Origin: Embleya scabrispora
GTDB taxonomy: Bacteria; Actinomycetota; Actinomycetes; Streptomycetales; Streptomycetaceae
NCBI RefSeq assembly: GCF_002024165.1
Contig: NZ_MWQN01000001.1
Span: 62,001 to 126,000 of the forward strand
DNA length: 64,000 bases
Reading direction: 5' to 3'
A program made the position numbers and the translations under genes. Positions 16,401-27,737 of the stretch are shown here, piece after piece (positions within the stretch are counted from its first letter, which is position 1; the number at the start of each line of letters is the position of its first letter). The notes beneath the pieces were generated by a model. That model was not told where the DNA came from, made no database searches, and saw nothing but the letters and a program-made list of their open reading frames with translations.

Positions 16401-16870
16401 TCCGCCTCCTCCCGGGGCCGATCGGCCTGACGCGCCCGTTCGGCGCGCTCGACCAGGTCGTCGAAGCGGTTCAGGTCCAGCGCCGACGCGGCGATCGAGA
16501 TGCGATACCCCTCGGGCACGGTGTGGATCAGCCGTTCACCGCCCGCCCGTTCCAATGTCTGGCGCAGCCGGTTCATGTGCACGTGCAGGGCGTTGCGGCC
16601 GCTGGCCGGAGGGTTTCCCTCCCAGAGGTGGCCGAGCAGCTTCTCGACCCCCACCGTTTGTCCGGCGTGCAGCAACAGGCAGGCCAGCAGGCTGCGTTGT
16701 TTGGGCGCCCGGAGGGGAACGGACCGATGGTCGACGACCACTTCCAGGGGTCCGAGGATCAGGAAGTCCGCGCGATCGGGTGAGCCGCGGTCCGGGTCGG
16801 GCGACGTCGCACCGTCTCCGCCCCCGCGGACCGCCGGTGAGCGGTACACCGGAAAGGATGCTGTGGTCAC
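13487..16870 (-). CDS. SARP-family transcriptional activator with NB-ARC and TPR domains (AfsR-like)
   Basis: A large regulator of about 1127 residues. Domain order is an OmpR-type winged helix (about 35-130, 'LGPLEVVVDHRSVPL', 'LHVHMNRLRQTLE'), a bacterial transcriptional-activation domain (about 130-280), an NB-ARC ATPase with P-loop 'SGGPGAGKTATAL' near 345, and a long helical TPR-like C-terminal half. This is the AfsR architecture that activates antibiotic genes by direct DNA binding. I prefer GTG 16870, which has GGAG six bases upstream. An upstream TTG at 16882 would add four residues but lacks a ribosome site. A 32-base perfect palindrome sits just upstream (16890-16921). It is most likely the pathway-specific activator of the halogenase and kynurenine genes. 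Confidence 0.9.
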   Translation of the reverse strand: MTTASFPVYRSPAVRGGGDGATSPDPDRGSPDRADFLILGPLEVVVDHRSVPLRAPKQRSLLACLLLHAGQTVGVEKLLGHLWEGNPPASGRNALHVHMNRLRQTLERAGGERLIHTVPEGYRISIAASALDLNRFDDLVERAERARQADRPREEADLLAAALALWRGPALDDVPAEALQREAVPVLTERRLRAAERYFDVGLFLGRQDRILAPLREMTAEHPYRERFWYQLILTLYRCDRQAEALAAYAEVRDRLNEELGIDPGERLVRLQRAILSGAPALPAESAAKHRTAPADTRGSWTSLYQLPRDERDFVGREAVLGCIVEAATPHHGLPASPVVVLSGGPGAGKTATALRAAHRLRGQFPDGQWYVRLSGTDDSPRDPAEVLAELLSACGSCRVPPGLEARAAALRAQLADRRVLLLLDDVTRAEQVTLLLPGTAGSTVLVTSRVELPELSASCGARLFALSDELTESESAALLEGVLGRARLAAEPEAAAELARLCDRLPLALRIAAATLAADPRCRVADYVARLREGDPLSRLTLGHGPRAGVRDAFRAAAALLSPQAARVYRLLPLTPGPDFGTATVRVLAGLADDGRAQEILDRLAAGHLVAPSGPGRFRLRGLTRAYATELSRTADAPDERTRAARRMNEWLFAGVREAVRRLGLGTFPELPGSGDAPARFAEARAASAWLDAERATLVALVEAGDTECPAIELAALLGPYLTDGGHHEQALRCALAARAAEQRAGRGWSAATLIGLGFAHLGLGRSTRARLYFTRALERDIATSEPWQRLAALRGLGLAIGVERHGARAVEVLTTARDLADRLGGLRAAACVRRDLAAELHRAGRLDEAREELLVALRDARLVEPGESGPGIARTLWRLGLVSHDQGRAERAVSYLAQALASGGTAHDQAAIEAVLARTYLERGGLGTAARHGGEALRLACAGGDARCRAHALNVLGEIARAQGQRDLAFRHHTVALRLARRVGSTRGECEARTGLVLVLLAERDARLLRPARWHARAAVGTAVRAGHPLIYARACHTLHAVSTASSATGATRPRRAETVSRACVFVVQADRTEPAPPRRLPAPPAFRQQEASAPALIGPGRTRRTCRDATRRETGEREALEDSA

Positions 16871-16889
16871 TGGTTTCTCCAAGAACAGG

Positions 16890-16921
16890 GGATACCGGTC
16901 GCCGATCGGCGACCGGTATCC
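16890..16921. repeat. 32-base perfect palindrome between halogenase and SARP genes
   Basis: The left arm GGATACCGGTCGCC (16890-16903) is mirrored exactly at 16908-16921 around the central GATC. It lies 63 bases after the stop of the PyrH-like halogenase gene and about 20 bases before the GTG of the SARP gene. As RNA it forms a 14-bp hairpin with a four-base loop and could end the halogenase transcript. As DNA it could be an operator. There is no U-tract. Confidence 0.65.
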
Positions 16922-16984
16922 GCGAATGCCGCCGACCCGGCGGCGATCCCGGGCCCGGGGCGGGTCCGGCGGACGGGCCCCGGG

Positions 16985-20003
<3,019 letters not shown>

Positions 20004-20098
20004 CGCGACCTCCTCTGGGCGGGGCGAGCACGGCGCCGGCGTGGACGTGGGGACCGCGGCGCGCCGCCGACGGGGGGCGGCCGGCGCACCGCGGGGTC

Positions 20099-20650
20099 TC
20101 AGGGCTGCCCCGGCCAGGCGGCATAGCCACGCAGGCCGTACAGCAGCGGATCGGGCAGTGAGCGATGGGCCGTGCCCAGCACTTCGCCGAAGATCACCGC
20201 GTGATCGCCGACGACGTCGTCGCGCACCACCTTGCAGTCGGCGACCCCGTGCGCGGCCTCGGCCAGATGCGGGCCGCCGGCGCCGGCGGGCAGACACCAG
20301 GGGGTGCGCGCGAACCGGTCGGGAGCGCCGGAGGCGAACAACTCGGCCGTGCTCCTGGCGTGTCCGCTCAGCAGGTTGAGCGCGAAGGTGCCGCCGGCCC
20401 GGACCGCTTCCAGCGTGGGACTGCCCTGGCGCAGGCAGACCAGGAGGGTGGGCGGCGACAGCGTCACGCAGCTGATCGAGGTGCAGGTCATGCCCCACGG
20501 GTGGTTTCCCGCGTCGAGCGTGGTGAGCACGCCGACACCGGTGGGAAAGCCGGCCATGAAGGCTCGCAGTCGGTCGGCCCGGTCGGTCGGCTCCGCGGGG
20601 TGGTCGACCCGGACGTCGTCGTGTACGTCGGCGCGGACGGAATGCGTCAC
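20099..20650 (-). CDS. NAD(P)H:flavin oxidoreductase (halogenase partner)
   Basis: A 183-residue member of the flavin reductase-like FMN-binding family. Typical segments are 'RAFMAGFPTGVGVLTTLDAGNHPWGMTCTSISCVTLSPPTLLVCLR' through the N-terminal half and 'GTFALNLLSGHARSTAELFA' after it. 'GDHAVIFGEV' is near the C-terminus. It reduces FAD with NAD(P)H and releases FADH2 for flavin-dependent halogenases. It sits between the antiporter gene and the second halogenase gene, 32 bases after the latter on the same strand, so it is probably co-transcribed with both halogenases. Translation starts at GTG 20650 with GGAG upstream. Confidence 0.9.
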   Translation of the reverse strand: MTHSVRADVHDDVRVDHPAEPTDRADRLRAFMAGFPTGVGVLTTLDAGNHPWGMTCTSISCVTLSPPTLLVCLRQGSPTLEAVRAGGTFALNLLSGHARSTAELFASGAPDRFARTPWCLPAGAGGPHLAEAAHGVADCKVVRDDVVGDHAVIFGEVLGTAHRSLPDPLLYGLRGYAAWPGQP

Positions 20651-20681
20651 GAATTACTCCAGAAGTCCCGGTCGAGCGAGG

Positions 20682-22271
20682 TCATTTACCGTGGAGTTGG
20701 CGCAGGAATTCGTACGTGGTGGGCAGCTCGGCCAGCAGGTGTCGCCGCCGGGACTCGACCTCGGCGAACAGGTTCTCGACACTTTCGATGGAGGCCGGCT
20801 TGTATTCCAGGGCGGGCAACACACGATCCGGGAGGTGGCCGAGGCCGGCAAAGATGCACCAGTAGTTGGTGTTGTTCCAGAAATTCTTGTTGTCCACTTC
20901 GGAATTGCCGTAGTACACTCGCTCGCCGGCCTGCGAGGTGTTCACCGGGAATCCGGCCCGATACAGCGAGATCTTCTCCCGGACGTCGTCGCCGAGCGGA
21001 AGCTCCTTGTTGGCCCGCCAAAACTCCGTGTCCGTGCGCGGCGAGAAGTAGAAGTGCGTCTGGATGAAGTCGCGGGTGAAGTCGAACATGCTCTCCACCT
21101 CGCGATTGAAGTGGTCGACCAGGGTCGGGTCGAAGCGCTTGTCCGGAAAGTGCTTGGCGAGTTGGTGCACCGCGGAGTAGATGAAGTAGATGCCGGTCGA
21201 CTCGAGCGGTTCGACGAAGCACGAGGCGAGTCCGATGCTCACCACGTTGCGCACCCAGGCCCGACGGTTGCGGCCGACCCGGAAGCGTACGTGGTTGAAC
21301 GGGGTGCGGTCGGGGTTCAGACCCCACAGGTCGCAGAACTCGCGCGTGGCCTCGTCCTGGCCGGTGAACTTGCTCGAGTAGACGTAGCCGGTGCCGAAGC
21401 GGGTCAGCATCGGGATCTTCCAGGTCCAGCCGGAACTCATCGCGATCGCCGAGGTGAACGGCTCGACGCCGTTGGCGGCGTCGTCGTGCGGGACCGCGGT
21501 CGCCACGGCGCTGTCGCACAGCAGTTGGTCGGACATGTCCAGGAACGGCTCTTCCATCGCCTGGTTGATCAACAGGCCGCGGAAGCCCGAGCAGTCCACG
21601 AACAGGTCGCCTTCGAGGAGTCGGCCCTCCTTCGTGCGCAGCGCGGTGATGTGGCCCCGCTCGTCGAGGACCGCCTCGGTCATCTCGTCCTGGACGTGCC
21701 GCACACCCTGCTTCTCGGTGGCGAACCGGCGCAGGAAGTCCGCGACCAGGTTGGCGTCGAAGTGCCAGGCGTAGCCGGTGGCCTGGCTGCCGTCGCGGTA
21801 GCGCGGGCCCTTCTTGGCGTCGAGCACCTCGGCTTCGGCGAAACACGCGTAGTCGAAGGGCACGTCGGTCTCGCCCCGCAGGGTGCGCAGGTGCCAGTAG
21901 TGCGAGAGCGGGATCCCGTCGTGCTCGGGGAGGTTGGCGAAGTGATGGTAGAAGTGGTCGACGCCGCCGTCGAGCGCGCGTGGTTGTGCCGCGCCGTTGC
22001 CGGGGGTGCGCCAGTTGACGAACCGGATGCCCGCCTTGAAGCTCGCGTTGCACTCGCGCATCCATTCGTCCTCGGGAATACCGAGGTAGTCGAAGAACGC
22101 GGACTGCAGGTTCGGCACGGTGGCTTCGCCGACACCTATTCGGGGAATGGTGGGCGCCTCCAGGACCGTGATGTCCACGGCACCCTGGAGGGCCTTCCCC
22201 AGATACGAGGCGGTCATCCACCCCGCCGTCCCGCCGCCGAGAACGACCAGCCTCTTGATGCGATGGTCCAC
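20682..22271 (-). CDS. FADH2-dependent tryptophan halogenase, Thal/RebH-like (predicted tryptophan 6-halogenase)
   Basis: A 529-residue halogenase with FAD motif '[18 protein letters not shown]', catalytic Lys79 in '[10 protein letters not shown]', signature 'GWTWKIPML' and Glu in '[14 protein letters not shown]'. The long insert and the C-terminal '[16 protein letters not shown]' mark it as the 6/7-halogenase branch. Segments such as '[21 protein letters not shown]', 'NWRTPG', '[25 protein letters not shown]' (variation of Thal) and '[19 protein letters not shown]' look closer to Thal-type 6-halogenases than to RebH. Phe replaces the usual Tyr before Lys79. Translation starts at GTG 22271 with AAGGAGAG seven bases upstream. 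Together with the PyrH-like enzyme it could give 5,6-dichlorotryptophan. Regiochemistry is inferred from remembered similarity only. Confidence 0.93.
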   Translation of the reverse strand: MDHRIKRLVVLGGGTAGWMTASYLGKALQGAVDITVLEAPTIPRIGVGEATVPNLQSAFFDYLGIPEDEWMRECNASFKAGIRFVNWRTPGNGAAQPRALDGGVDHFYHHFANLPEHDGIPLSHYWHLRTLRGETDVPFDYACFAEAEVLDAKKGPRYRDGSQATGYAWHFDANLVADFLRRFATEKQGVRHVQDEMTEAVLDERGHITALRTKEGRLLEGDLFVDCSGFRGLLINQAMEEPFLDMSDQLLCDSAVATAVPHDDAANGVEPFTSAIAMSSGWTWKIPMLTRFGTGYVYSSKFTGQDEATREFCDLWGLNPDRTPFNHVRFRVGRNRRAWVRNVVSIGLASCFVEPLESTGIYFIYSAVHQLAKHFPDKRFDPTLVDHFNREVESMFDFTRDFIQTHFYFSPRTDTEFWRANKELPLGDDVREKISLYRAGFPVNTSQAGERVYYGNSEVDNKNFWNNTNYWCIFAGLGHLPDRVLPALEYKPASIESVENLFAEVESRRRHLLAELPTTYEFLRQLHGK

Positions 22272-22290
22272 GAGTCTCTCCTTCGGCCTG

Positions 22291-22318
22291 CGGCCGCGGG
22301 GTTCGATCCCCGCGGCCG
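22291..22318. terminator. Hairpin between kynureninase and halogenase genes
   Basis: Perfect 11-base arms (22291-22301 and 22308-22318) enclose a six-base loop TTCGAT. On the coding strand it lies about 20 bases before the GTG of the Thal-like halogenase and about 90 bases after the kynureninase stop. It may terminate or attenuate transcription running in from the kynureninase gene, or stabilise the halogenase mRNA 5' end. Confidence 0.5.
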
Positions 22319-22408
22319 ACCCTGGAGAGCATCCTGGGAGACGGCTCTATATTTTTCCTATGAGCCGGCCCGGGCCGATGTGCGATCGCTCACCGACGAG
22401 GCAATTGG

Positions 22409-23644
22409 CTAACCGTAGGCGCTGGTTCGGGCGAATCGTGGATCGGTGTACTGTTTGGTTTCCGCGACCCGCCACAAGCGTTCGACGCTTTCCCGGACGT
22501 CTTGATGCGAGACATATAGCGGATGGAATCCGAAACGGAGCAGATCCGGCGGCCTACTGTCCGCGACGACGCCCTGCGGCATCAGGGCGCGAATCATCCC
22601 GTAGGCGTGTTCGTGCCGCAGCGAGACGTGCCCACCGCGTCGTTCGGCGGCACGTGGGGTGACCACCTCGAACGCCGGTTCGTCCGGTAGTTCGTCCACA
22701 CAGCGGACGAAGAACGCGGTGAGCGAGAGGCTCTTGTCGCGCAGTTGCTCGACCGTGACGTCGCGATACACGTCCAGCGCGGCGTCCAGGGCGACCAACG
22801 ACAGGATCGCGGGTGTCCCGACCACGGCCCGGGCGATGCCGGGGGCCGGCAGGTACGGGCCACCGGTGGCGAACGGGGTGACGTGTCCGAGCCAGCCGGC
22901 CAGCGGCAGGTCCAGGGCTTCGTGGTGGCGTTCGGCGACGTACACGAAGGCCGGTGAACCGGGGCCGCCGGACAGGTACTTGTAGGTACAACCCACCGCC
23001 AGGTCGACGTCGTGGCGCTCCAATTCGAGCGGCAGCACGCCCACGCCGTGACAGACGTCCCACAGGACGACCGCGCCCGCGTCGTGCGCCGCCGCGGTGA
23101 TGCCCGCGATGTCCCACAGCTCGCCGGTGCGGTAGTCCACCACCGGGTACGCGGCCACCGCCACGTCGCGGCCGTTTCGGGCCAACCACCCGGCCGCCTC
23201 CCCCGCGGGCACCTCGACCACCCGCAGGCCCAGCAGCCTGGCCGCCGACTCGGCCATGTAGCGGTCGGTGGGAAAGTGTCGCGGATCGGTCAACAGCATC
23301 TGCCGGCCCGGCCGCAGGCGGGCCGCCCCGATCAGCGTGTTGAACAACTGCACCGAGGTGGAGTCGCCCACCGCGACCTGTCCCGGGCCGACCCCGAGCA
23401 GGGCGCCGATCCGATCCCCCACCCGGGTGGGCAGTTCCATCCAGTCCACCCAGGAGCGCACCAGGTCCTCGCGCCATTGTCGATGGATGGTCTCGTGCAC
23501 CGCGGGGGCGACCGAGGTCGGCAGCGGCCCGAGCGAGTTTCCGTCCAGGTAGATCAACCCCGGCGGCAGCGCGAACCGCTCCCGGACGCCGGCCAACACG
23601 TCTTTTGCGTCCAAGCGTTCAGCGTCGGTGCGCGTCGTGGACAT
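22409..23644 (-). CDS. kynU: Kynureninase
   Basis: A 411-residue PLP enzyme of fold type I. 'LIYLDGNSLGPLP' at the N-terminus and the PLP-lysine motif 'GCTYKYLSGGPGSPAFVYV' (Lys222) are diagnostic of kynureninase. 'LWDVCHGVGVLPLEL' carries the PLP-binding Asp. It cleaves kynurenine to anthranilate and alanine, or 3-hydroxykynurenine to 3-hydroxyanthranilate. No kynurenine 3-monooxygenase is visible in the window, so anthranilate or a chloro-anthranilate is the expected product. Its ATG (23644) overlaps the 3' end of the second SARP gene by 26 bases, which suggests co-transcription with the regulator. The Cys in 'DVCHG' replaces the usual Ala. Confidence 0.93.
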   Translation of the reverse strand: MSTTRTDAERLDAKDVLAGVRERFALPPGLIYLDGNSLGPLPTSVAPAVHETIHRQWREDLVRSWVDWMELPTRVGDRIGALLGVGPGQVAVGDSTSVQLFNTLIGAARLRPGRQMLLTDPRHFPTDRYMAESAARLLGLRVVEVPAGEAAGWLARNGRDVAVAAYPVVDYRTGELWDIAGITAAAHDAGAVVLWDVCHGVGVLPLELERHDVDLAVGCTYKYLSGGPGSPAFVYVAERHHEALDLPLAGWLGHVTPFATGGPYLPAPGIARAVVGTPAILSLVALDAALDVYRDVTVEQLRDKSLSLTAFFVRCVDELPDEPAFEVVTPRAAERRGGHVSLRHEHAYGMIRALMPQGVVADSRPPDLLRFGFHPLYVSHQDVRESVERLWRVAETKQYTDPRFARTSAYG

Positions 23645-25874
23645 GTGCCTGCCTCCGTCGATTCCGGGGTGCGATGCGTACCGCGCCCAGTGCCGGTGCG
23701 ACCGGGAGCACCCGGTCCTCGGAATAGGCGCAGCGGTCCAGGAAACGGGCCATGTTCTGGCCCAACTCCCAGGCGCAGGAAGATTTTCCGGCCCCTCGTG
23801 CCTGTCGGAACAGGGCGATCAGGGCGCTCTTCTCGTCCTCCAACCAGTGTTCGCCCTCGCGCACGGGGGCGGCTTGCGCCGCGTACCCGCGGTGCACCCA
23901 GGCGGTCAACGCCCGGTCCAGGACGGCGGTGAGCTCCGGCGCGGTGGCCACTTCGAGGTCGCCGGCCTCACGGCCGAATATCCGCACCAGACGGTGCAGC
24001 CGATAGCGCGTCGTGGTCCCGCCCGCGCCGGGGACGAAGGACAGCAGTCGGGCGTCCACCAACGTCTCCAGGACGTCCTCGACCTGGTCGTGGGGCAGCC
24101 GCAGGATCTCGGCGGCGGCCCACGACGGGAAGTCGGGCACGTCCAGGTGGGAGAGCAGGCACAGGGCCCGCCGCGCGTGCGGAGGCAGCCCGCGATAGCT
24201 CTGCCGGATCCCCGATCGAACGTCCAGGTCCGATGTGCGCAACTCGTCCAGCCGGCCGCGCTCCGCGGCCAGCCGGACCACGAGCGAGGCCACTTGCCAG
24301 TGCGGTCTCGCGTGCAGGCGAACGGCCGCGATCCGCACCGCGAGTGGCAGACCGCCGCACAACTCGACCAGTCGTCGGGCCATTTCGCGCTCGGCCCGGA
24401 TCCGGGCCCGCCCCGAGACCCGGGACAGCAGTTCCAGTCCCTCGTCCACGGACAGCGGGCCCGGTTCGATCAGGCTGACTCCGTCCAGGGCGGTCGGCGA
24501 GTGACGACTGGTGATCAGTACCCGGCAGCCGGTGGCGCCGGGTAACAGTGGTCGGATCTGGCTCTCGTCCCGCGCGTTGTCGAGCAGGATCAGCATCCGT
24601 CGGCCGGCGAGCCTGCTGCGGTAGAGCTGGACGCGTTCCTCGATCGAATCGGGGATCGCCCAGTCGTCGATGCGCAGCGCCCGCAGGAACCAGCCGAGAA
24701 CCTGCCTCGGATCCTTGGGGCGTTCGTCGAGACCGCCGAGATCCACTTGGAGTTGACCGTCGGGGAAGAGGTCCAGGCACCGGTAGGCGGCCCGCATCGC
24801 GAGCGCGGTCTTGCCGATGCCGGCCATCCCGGTGATCGCCACCGGTCTGCTCGGCGCACGGGCCGTCCGGTGCGCGTGGTCCGACTCCCCGGAGGCCGCG
24901 GAGCCCGGGGAACCCGCTCGCAACAGGGCCTCGATCACTTGGAGTTCGCTGTTTCGGCCGGTGAAGTCGGCGATGTCGGGCGCCAGCATGGCGGGCCGCA
25001 GCCGACTCCACGCGCTGGTGGTGACCACCCGTGCGCCGGCCCCGCCCGCGGCGCGCCCGAGTGTGGGATCGCCGTCCAGAATCCCCCGAAAGACGGTGTT
25101 CATCGCTTGGCCCGGGTCCACCCCGAGTTGCTCGGCCAGCACGTGCCGGCCCTGCTGGTAGATCTCCAGTGCGTCGGCCTGTCGATCGCTGCGGTAGAGC
25201 GCGATCATCAGGTAGGTGCGCATGCGCTCGCGCACCGGATGGCCCTCCACCAGTGCGGTCAGCTCGGGCACGAGCCGCGCGTGCAGGCCGAGTTCGATGT
25301 CGGCCTCGATCCGGGCCTCCAGCGCCCGCATCCGTGCCTCTTCCAGCCACGGGCCGTCGTTGGCGGCCAGGAACTCGGTCACGTTCGCCAGGGCCGGGCC
25401 GCGCCACAGCCGCAAGGCGGCCGACAGATGCCGTGAGGCGTCCTCGAACCGCCGGTCGGTCAGGGCCGCTTGGCCCACTCGGCTCAGTCGCTCGAACTCC
25501 TCGTGGTCGCAGCGGGCCGGACCCAGCGAAAGCGCGTAGCCGGGTTGGCGCCGCACGATGTAGGTACCGGCCGGGCCGAGCAGTTTGCGCAGCCGCGAGA
25601 TGTACGTGTAGATCTGTGAACTCGCGGTGGCGGGCGGTCGGTCGCCCCAGAGGTAGCTGCTCATCCGGGCGTCGGACAGCACCGTCCCGTGGGCCAGGAG
25701 CAGGGCCGCCAAAGCGGTGCTGGGTTTGGTTCCGTCGAACGTGGTCTCGATTCCCCCCCTGTACATCGTCACCGGCCCGAGGATTCGAATTTCCATCCGG
25801 TCCTCGGGGTCGCATCCCGTGCTGTGCGAGATCGTCCCCGTCGTCTCGTAATAATTCTTCGAGAGATCAAGCAT
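23619..25874 (-). CDS. SARP-family regulator with NB-ARC domain
   Basis: A 751-residue activator with an OmpR-like winged helix (about 28-115, 'MEIRILGPVTMYRGG', 'IYTYISRLRKLLG'), a BTAD helical domain (about 120-265) and an NB-ARC ATPase with P-loop 'TGMAGIGKTALAM' at about 348-360. Winged-helix and helical segments follow to residue 700. Unlike the first SARP at 13487 it lacks a long TPR tail. ATG 25874 has a strong GGGAGG ribosome site. The internal ATG at 25796 ('MEIRILGP', the usual SARP start) has a weaker GAGGA, so the first 26 residues are uncertain. The gene runs 26 bases into the kynureninase gene. It likely activates this cluster together with the first SARP. Confidence 0.88.
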   Translation of the reverse strand: MLDLSKNYYETTGTISHSTGCDPEDRMEIRILGPVTMYRGGIETTFDGTKPSTALAALLLAHGTVLSDARMSSYLWGDRPPATASSQIYTYISRLRKLLGPAGTYIVRRQPGYALSLGPARCDHEEFERLSRVGQAALTDRRFEDASRHLSAALRLWRGPALANVTEFLAANDGPWLEEARMRALEARIEADIELGLHARLVPELTALVEGHPVRERMRTYLMIALYRSDRQADALEIYQQGRHVLAEQLGVDPGQAMNTVFRGILDGDPTLGRAAGGAGARVVTTSAWSRLRPAMLAPDIADFTGRNSELQVIEALLRAGSPGSAASGESDHAHRTARAPSRPVAITGMAGIGKTALAMRAAYRCLDLFPDGQLQVDLGGLDERPKDPRQVLGWFLRALRIDDWAIPDSIEERVQLYRSRLAGRRMLILLDNARDESQIRPLLPGATGCRVLITSRHSPTALDGVSLIEPGPLSVDEGLELLSRVSGRARIRAEREMARRLVELCGGLPLAVRIAAVRLHARPHWQVASLVVRLAAERGRLDELRTSDLDVRSGIRQSYRGLPPHARRALCLLSHLDVPDFPSWAAAEILRLPHDQVEDVLETLVDARLLSFVPGAGGTTTRYRLHRLVRIFGREAGDLEVATAPELTAVLDRALTAWVHRGYAAQAAPVREGEHWLEDEKSALIALFRQARGAGKSSCAWELGQNMARFLDRCAYSEDRVLPVAPALGAVRIAPRNRRRQAHVHDAHRR

Positions 25875-26484
25875 GCCTAGCCTCCCCGCAGACTTTCAGC
25901 GTCAGCAGCTTGGCACGCTATGGACGGGACCCCCGGCGCACCAGTCGATATTCGCCGACTGACCGATTTCGACACGGCCGCCGGCCCCGACGACGGATAG
26001 CACTCAAACGCCTTGGAGTTTCCGTGACAAAATGAAAATCAGGTTCATTCACCCACAAATATCAACGAACCACCCGACCCTCGCATGGCGAATTTCCCCC
26101 ACGGATCCCACCGGTTCACCCTGCGGCATCGCGAATCTCCAACCTGCCAGGGGGAGTTACCACCTCTTCCCACCCCCGGCCGGCCGACTTCATCCGGGCC
26201 CTCCGCACCGCCACCGGTATGCCCCCGGCGCCAACCGCGCCGCCGCACCAGGGCTGCGTGCGGTTGAGTATGTCCGCCGATTCGCATGTTCGCCGTCGGG
26301 CAGTGCGCCCCGTGCCAACAACAGGGCGTTCCCCGCCAACGACTCGCGCGGGACGAGGTACCAGTGTGGGAGGCGGCCCACACCGAAGGCGTCGTCGAAA
26401 GCGCCGCCAGGGCCATCGATCGGCTTCCAACCATCGGAATCAACGATGAGCACCAGCAACCGACGACAGAAAAAGGGACACATC
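25875..26484. other. Intergenic region upstream of SARP2 and the secreted peptide
   Basis: No convincing gene is visible in these 610 bases. The part at about 25990-26070 is clearly more AT-rich than its surroundings (for example 'gacaaaatgaaaatcagg') and probably holds the divergent promoters of the SARP gene (leftward) and of the small secreted peptide gene (rightward). The remainder is GC-rich with only weakly coding-like frames. Confidence 0.4.
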
Positions 26485-26790
26485 ATGCGCACTCGACGTG
26501 CACTGGTCGGCTTGACCCTGGGCGCCACGCTCGCCCTCCTGGGCATGGGCGCGACGGCCCAGGCGGCGGAACCCGCCGACTCGGCGACCACCTACGCCAC
26601 CTCGGCGCCGGTGACCCGCCCCATCGGCGCCGACCAGCAACAGGTCAAGGCAAGCTGGCACTTCTACCACGCCTACTGGACGAAAGGCACGTGCGCCGGC
26701 GTGGGCATCGATTCCGGCAAGGATTGGCTGTGCCAGTACAAGAAGGGAAACGACGGCAAGATGAAGTGGTTCCTGTACCTCTGGTACTGA
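26485..26790 (+). CDS. Small secreted protein with two cysteines
   Basis: A 101-residue protein with a clear Sec signal peptide: 'MRTRR' followed by a hydrophobic core 'ALVGLTLGATLALLGMG' and a cleavage site after 'ATAQA' near residue 28. The mature part of about 73 residues has a Ser/Thr/Ala-rich lead and an aromatic, basic C-terminal half ('ASWHFYHAYWTKG', 'KMKWFLYLWY'). It has only two cysteines, 70 and 83, which could form one disulfide. ATG 26485 has AAAGGGAC upstream. I do not recognise the family. The aromatic end recalls small secreted bacteriocin-like proteins of actinomycetes, but no firm match can be claimed. It stands alone between the SARP gene and a strong terminator. Confidence 0.72.
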   Translation: MRTRRALVGLTLGATLALLGMGATAQAAEPADSATTYATSAPVTRPIGADQQQVKASWHFYHAYWTKGTCAGVGIDSGKDWLCQYKKGNDGKMKWFLYLWY

Positions 26791-26898
26791 TCCCACGAGT
26801 CGTGGATCGCACGGCCGGCGAGGCGGTCCACGGAACGCCGCCGTCCATCCGGGTGAGCCCCGGGTACGCGCCCCCGGATACCTCGGGTCGTTGAGGAA

Positions 26899-26943
26899 TC
26901 GAGCGCCGGCGGCTTCGGTGGGTTCGAAGCCGCCGGCGCTCGA
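26899..26943 (+). terminator. 19-bp hairpin terminator after the secreted-peptide gene
   Basis: Arms 26899-26917 and 26925-26943 are perfect inverted repeats of 19 bases around a seven-base loop GTGGGTT. The hairpin lies 109 bases after the peptide stop and marks the end of the biosynthetic cluster side. Confidence 0.8.
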
Positions 26944-27737
26944 CGCGTACCGCACGTGTGGGCGATCCGGGTTCTGCCACTCAGGGCCGGGGGGCACAAG
27001 GTGGCGTAGTCGTCCTCGCCGGGGGCGTCGAGGTGGATGCCGGCGGCTGCCGCGACGCCGGCGGTGGTGAGGGGCTCGTCGTCGGGACGGCCTCGACGAA
27101 CACGCGTCGCCCACCGCGATGGTGCGCGGGTCATCCGGCTGCCGGGGAGGCGTCGGCGTGCCGCCCGTCGCCGACCGGCGGTCAGGACCCGTGGTTCTCC
27201 GGGGCCGGGTCGTGGCGTTGCAGGAGCTCAACCCAATAGCAGGTCCATCGGTGGAGCAGGTCGAGCATGGGGCCTCCCCCGGAGTGCCGGGTCGCTGCCG
27301 GGGATGGCGGCGACCGGGCGTTGATCGTTGCGCCAAGTCTCCCATGTCCGGGCCGGGCAAGGGACCCTGCGTGGGCGGGAGTTGGTCAGCCTCCGTAGGG
27401 CGATGTGACGACGACGCCATATACAGCCTGGTAATGGTGAAATCTGATGGGCTCTCGTGTTGTTCAACCGTCGTCGGTTCCCCGGGGAACCCGGCCCGCC
27501 GATCACCATGTGTGATCTCCGGTGGCGTATCGGCTCGGGTTCCGCCGGTCTCTTCTCCGTGATTCGCTCGCGGGGAGCCACGAAAACCTCGCCGCCGACT
27601 CCCCCGCCTCGGCGCGCCTTCATTACATCCTTAACTGCACCAAGAGGAGTACGTCCAGTGCTATCGCCTCGTGCTCGCTGATGTCCTTCGTGCGCCTTCA
27701 GGGAGACTCGGAAGCGCTGAACACGACGGCGGGAGTG
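26944..27737. other. Gene-poor stretch with no recognisable gene
   Basis: About 800 bases hold only short frames without family resemblance, good codon pattern or ribosome sites. The 27400-27660 part is less GC-rich and could be old promoter or decayed sequence. It marks the border between the biosynthetic cluster and the pseudogene-rich zone. Confidence 0.4.

Noticed and set aside
13130-16783. 1217-codon open frame on the + strand
   Set aside because: It is antisense to the SARP regulator and has Arg/Gly/Gln-rich, low-complexity composition typical of shadow frames.
22291-22318. T-arm-like GGTTCGATCC that could signal a tRNA
   Set aside because: The motif is the loop of an 11-bp hairpin. 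There is no acceptor stem, D-arm or anticodon arm around it.
26673-27134. Leftward frame opposite the secreted peptide and its terminator
   Set aside because: It runs through a 19-bp perfect hairpin and the antisense of a signal-peptide gene, and shows no known family.
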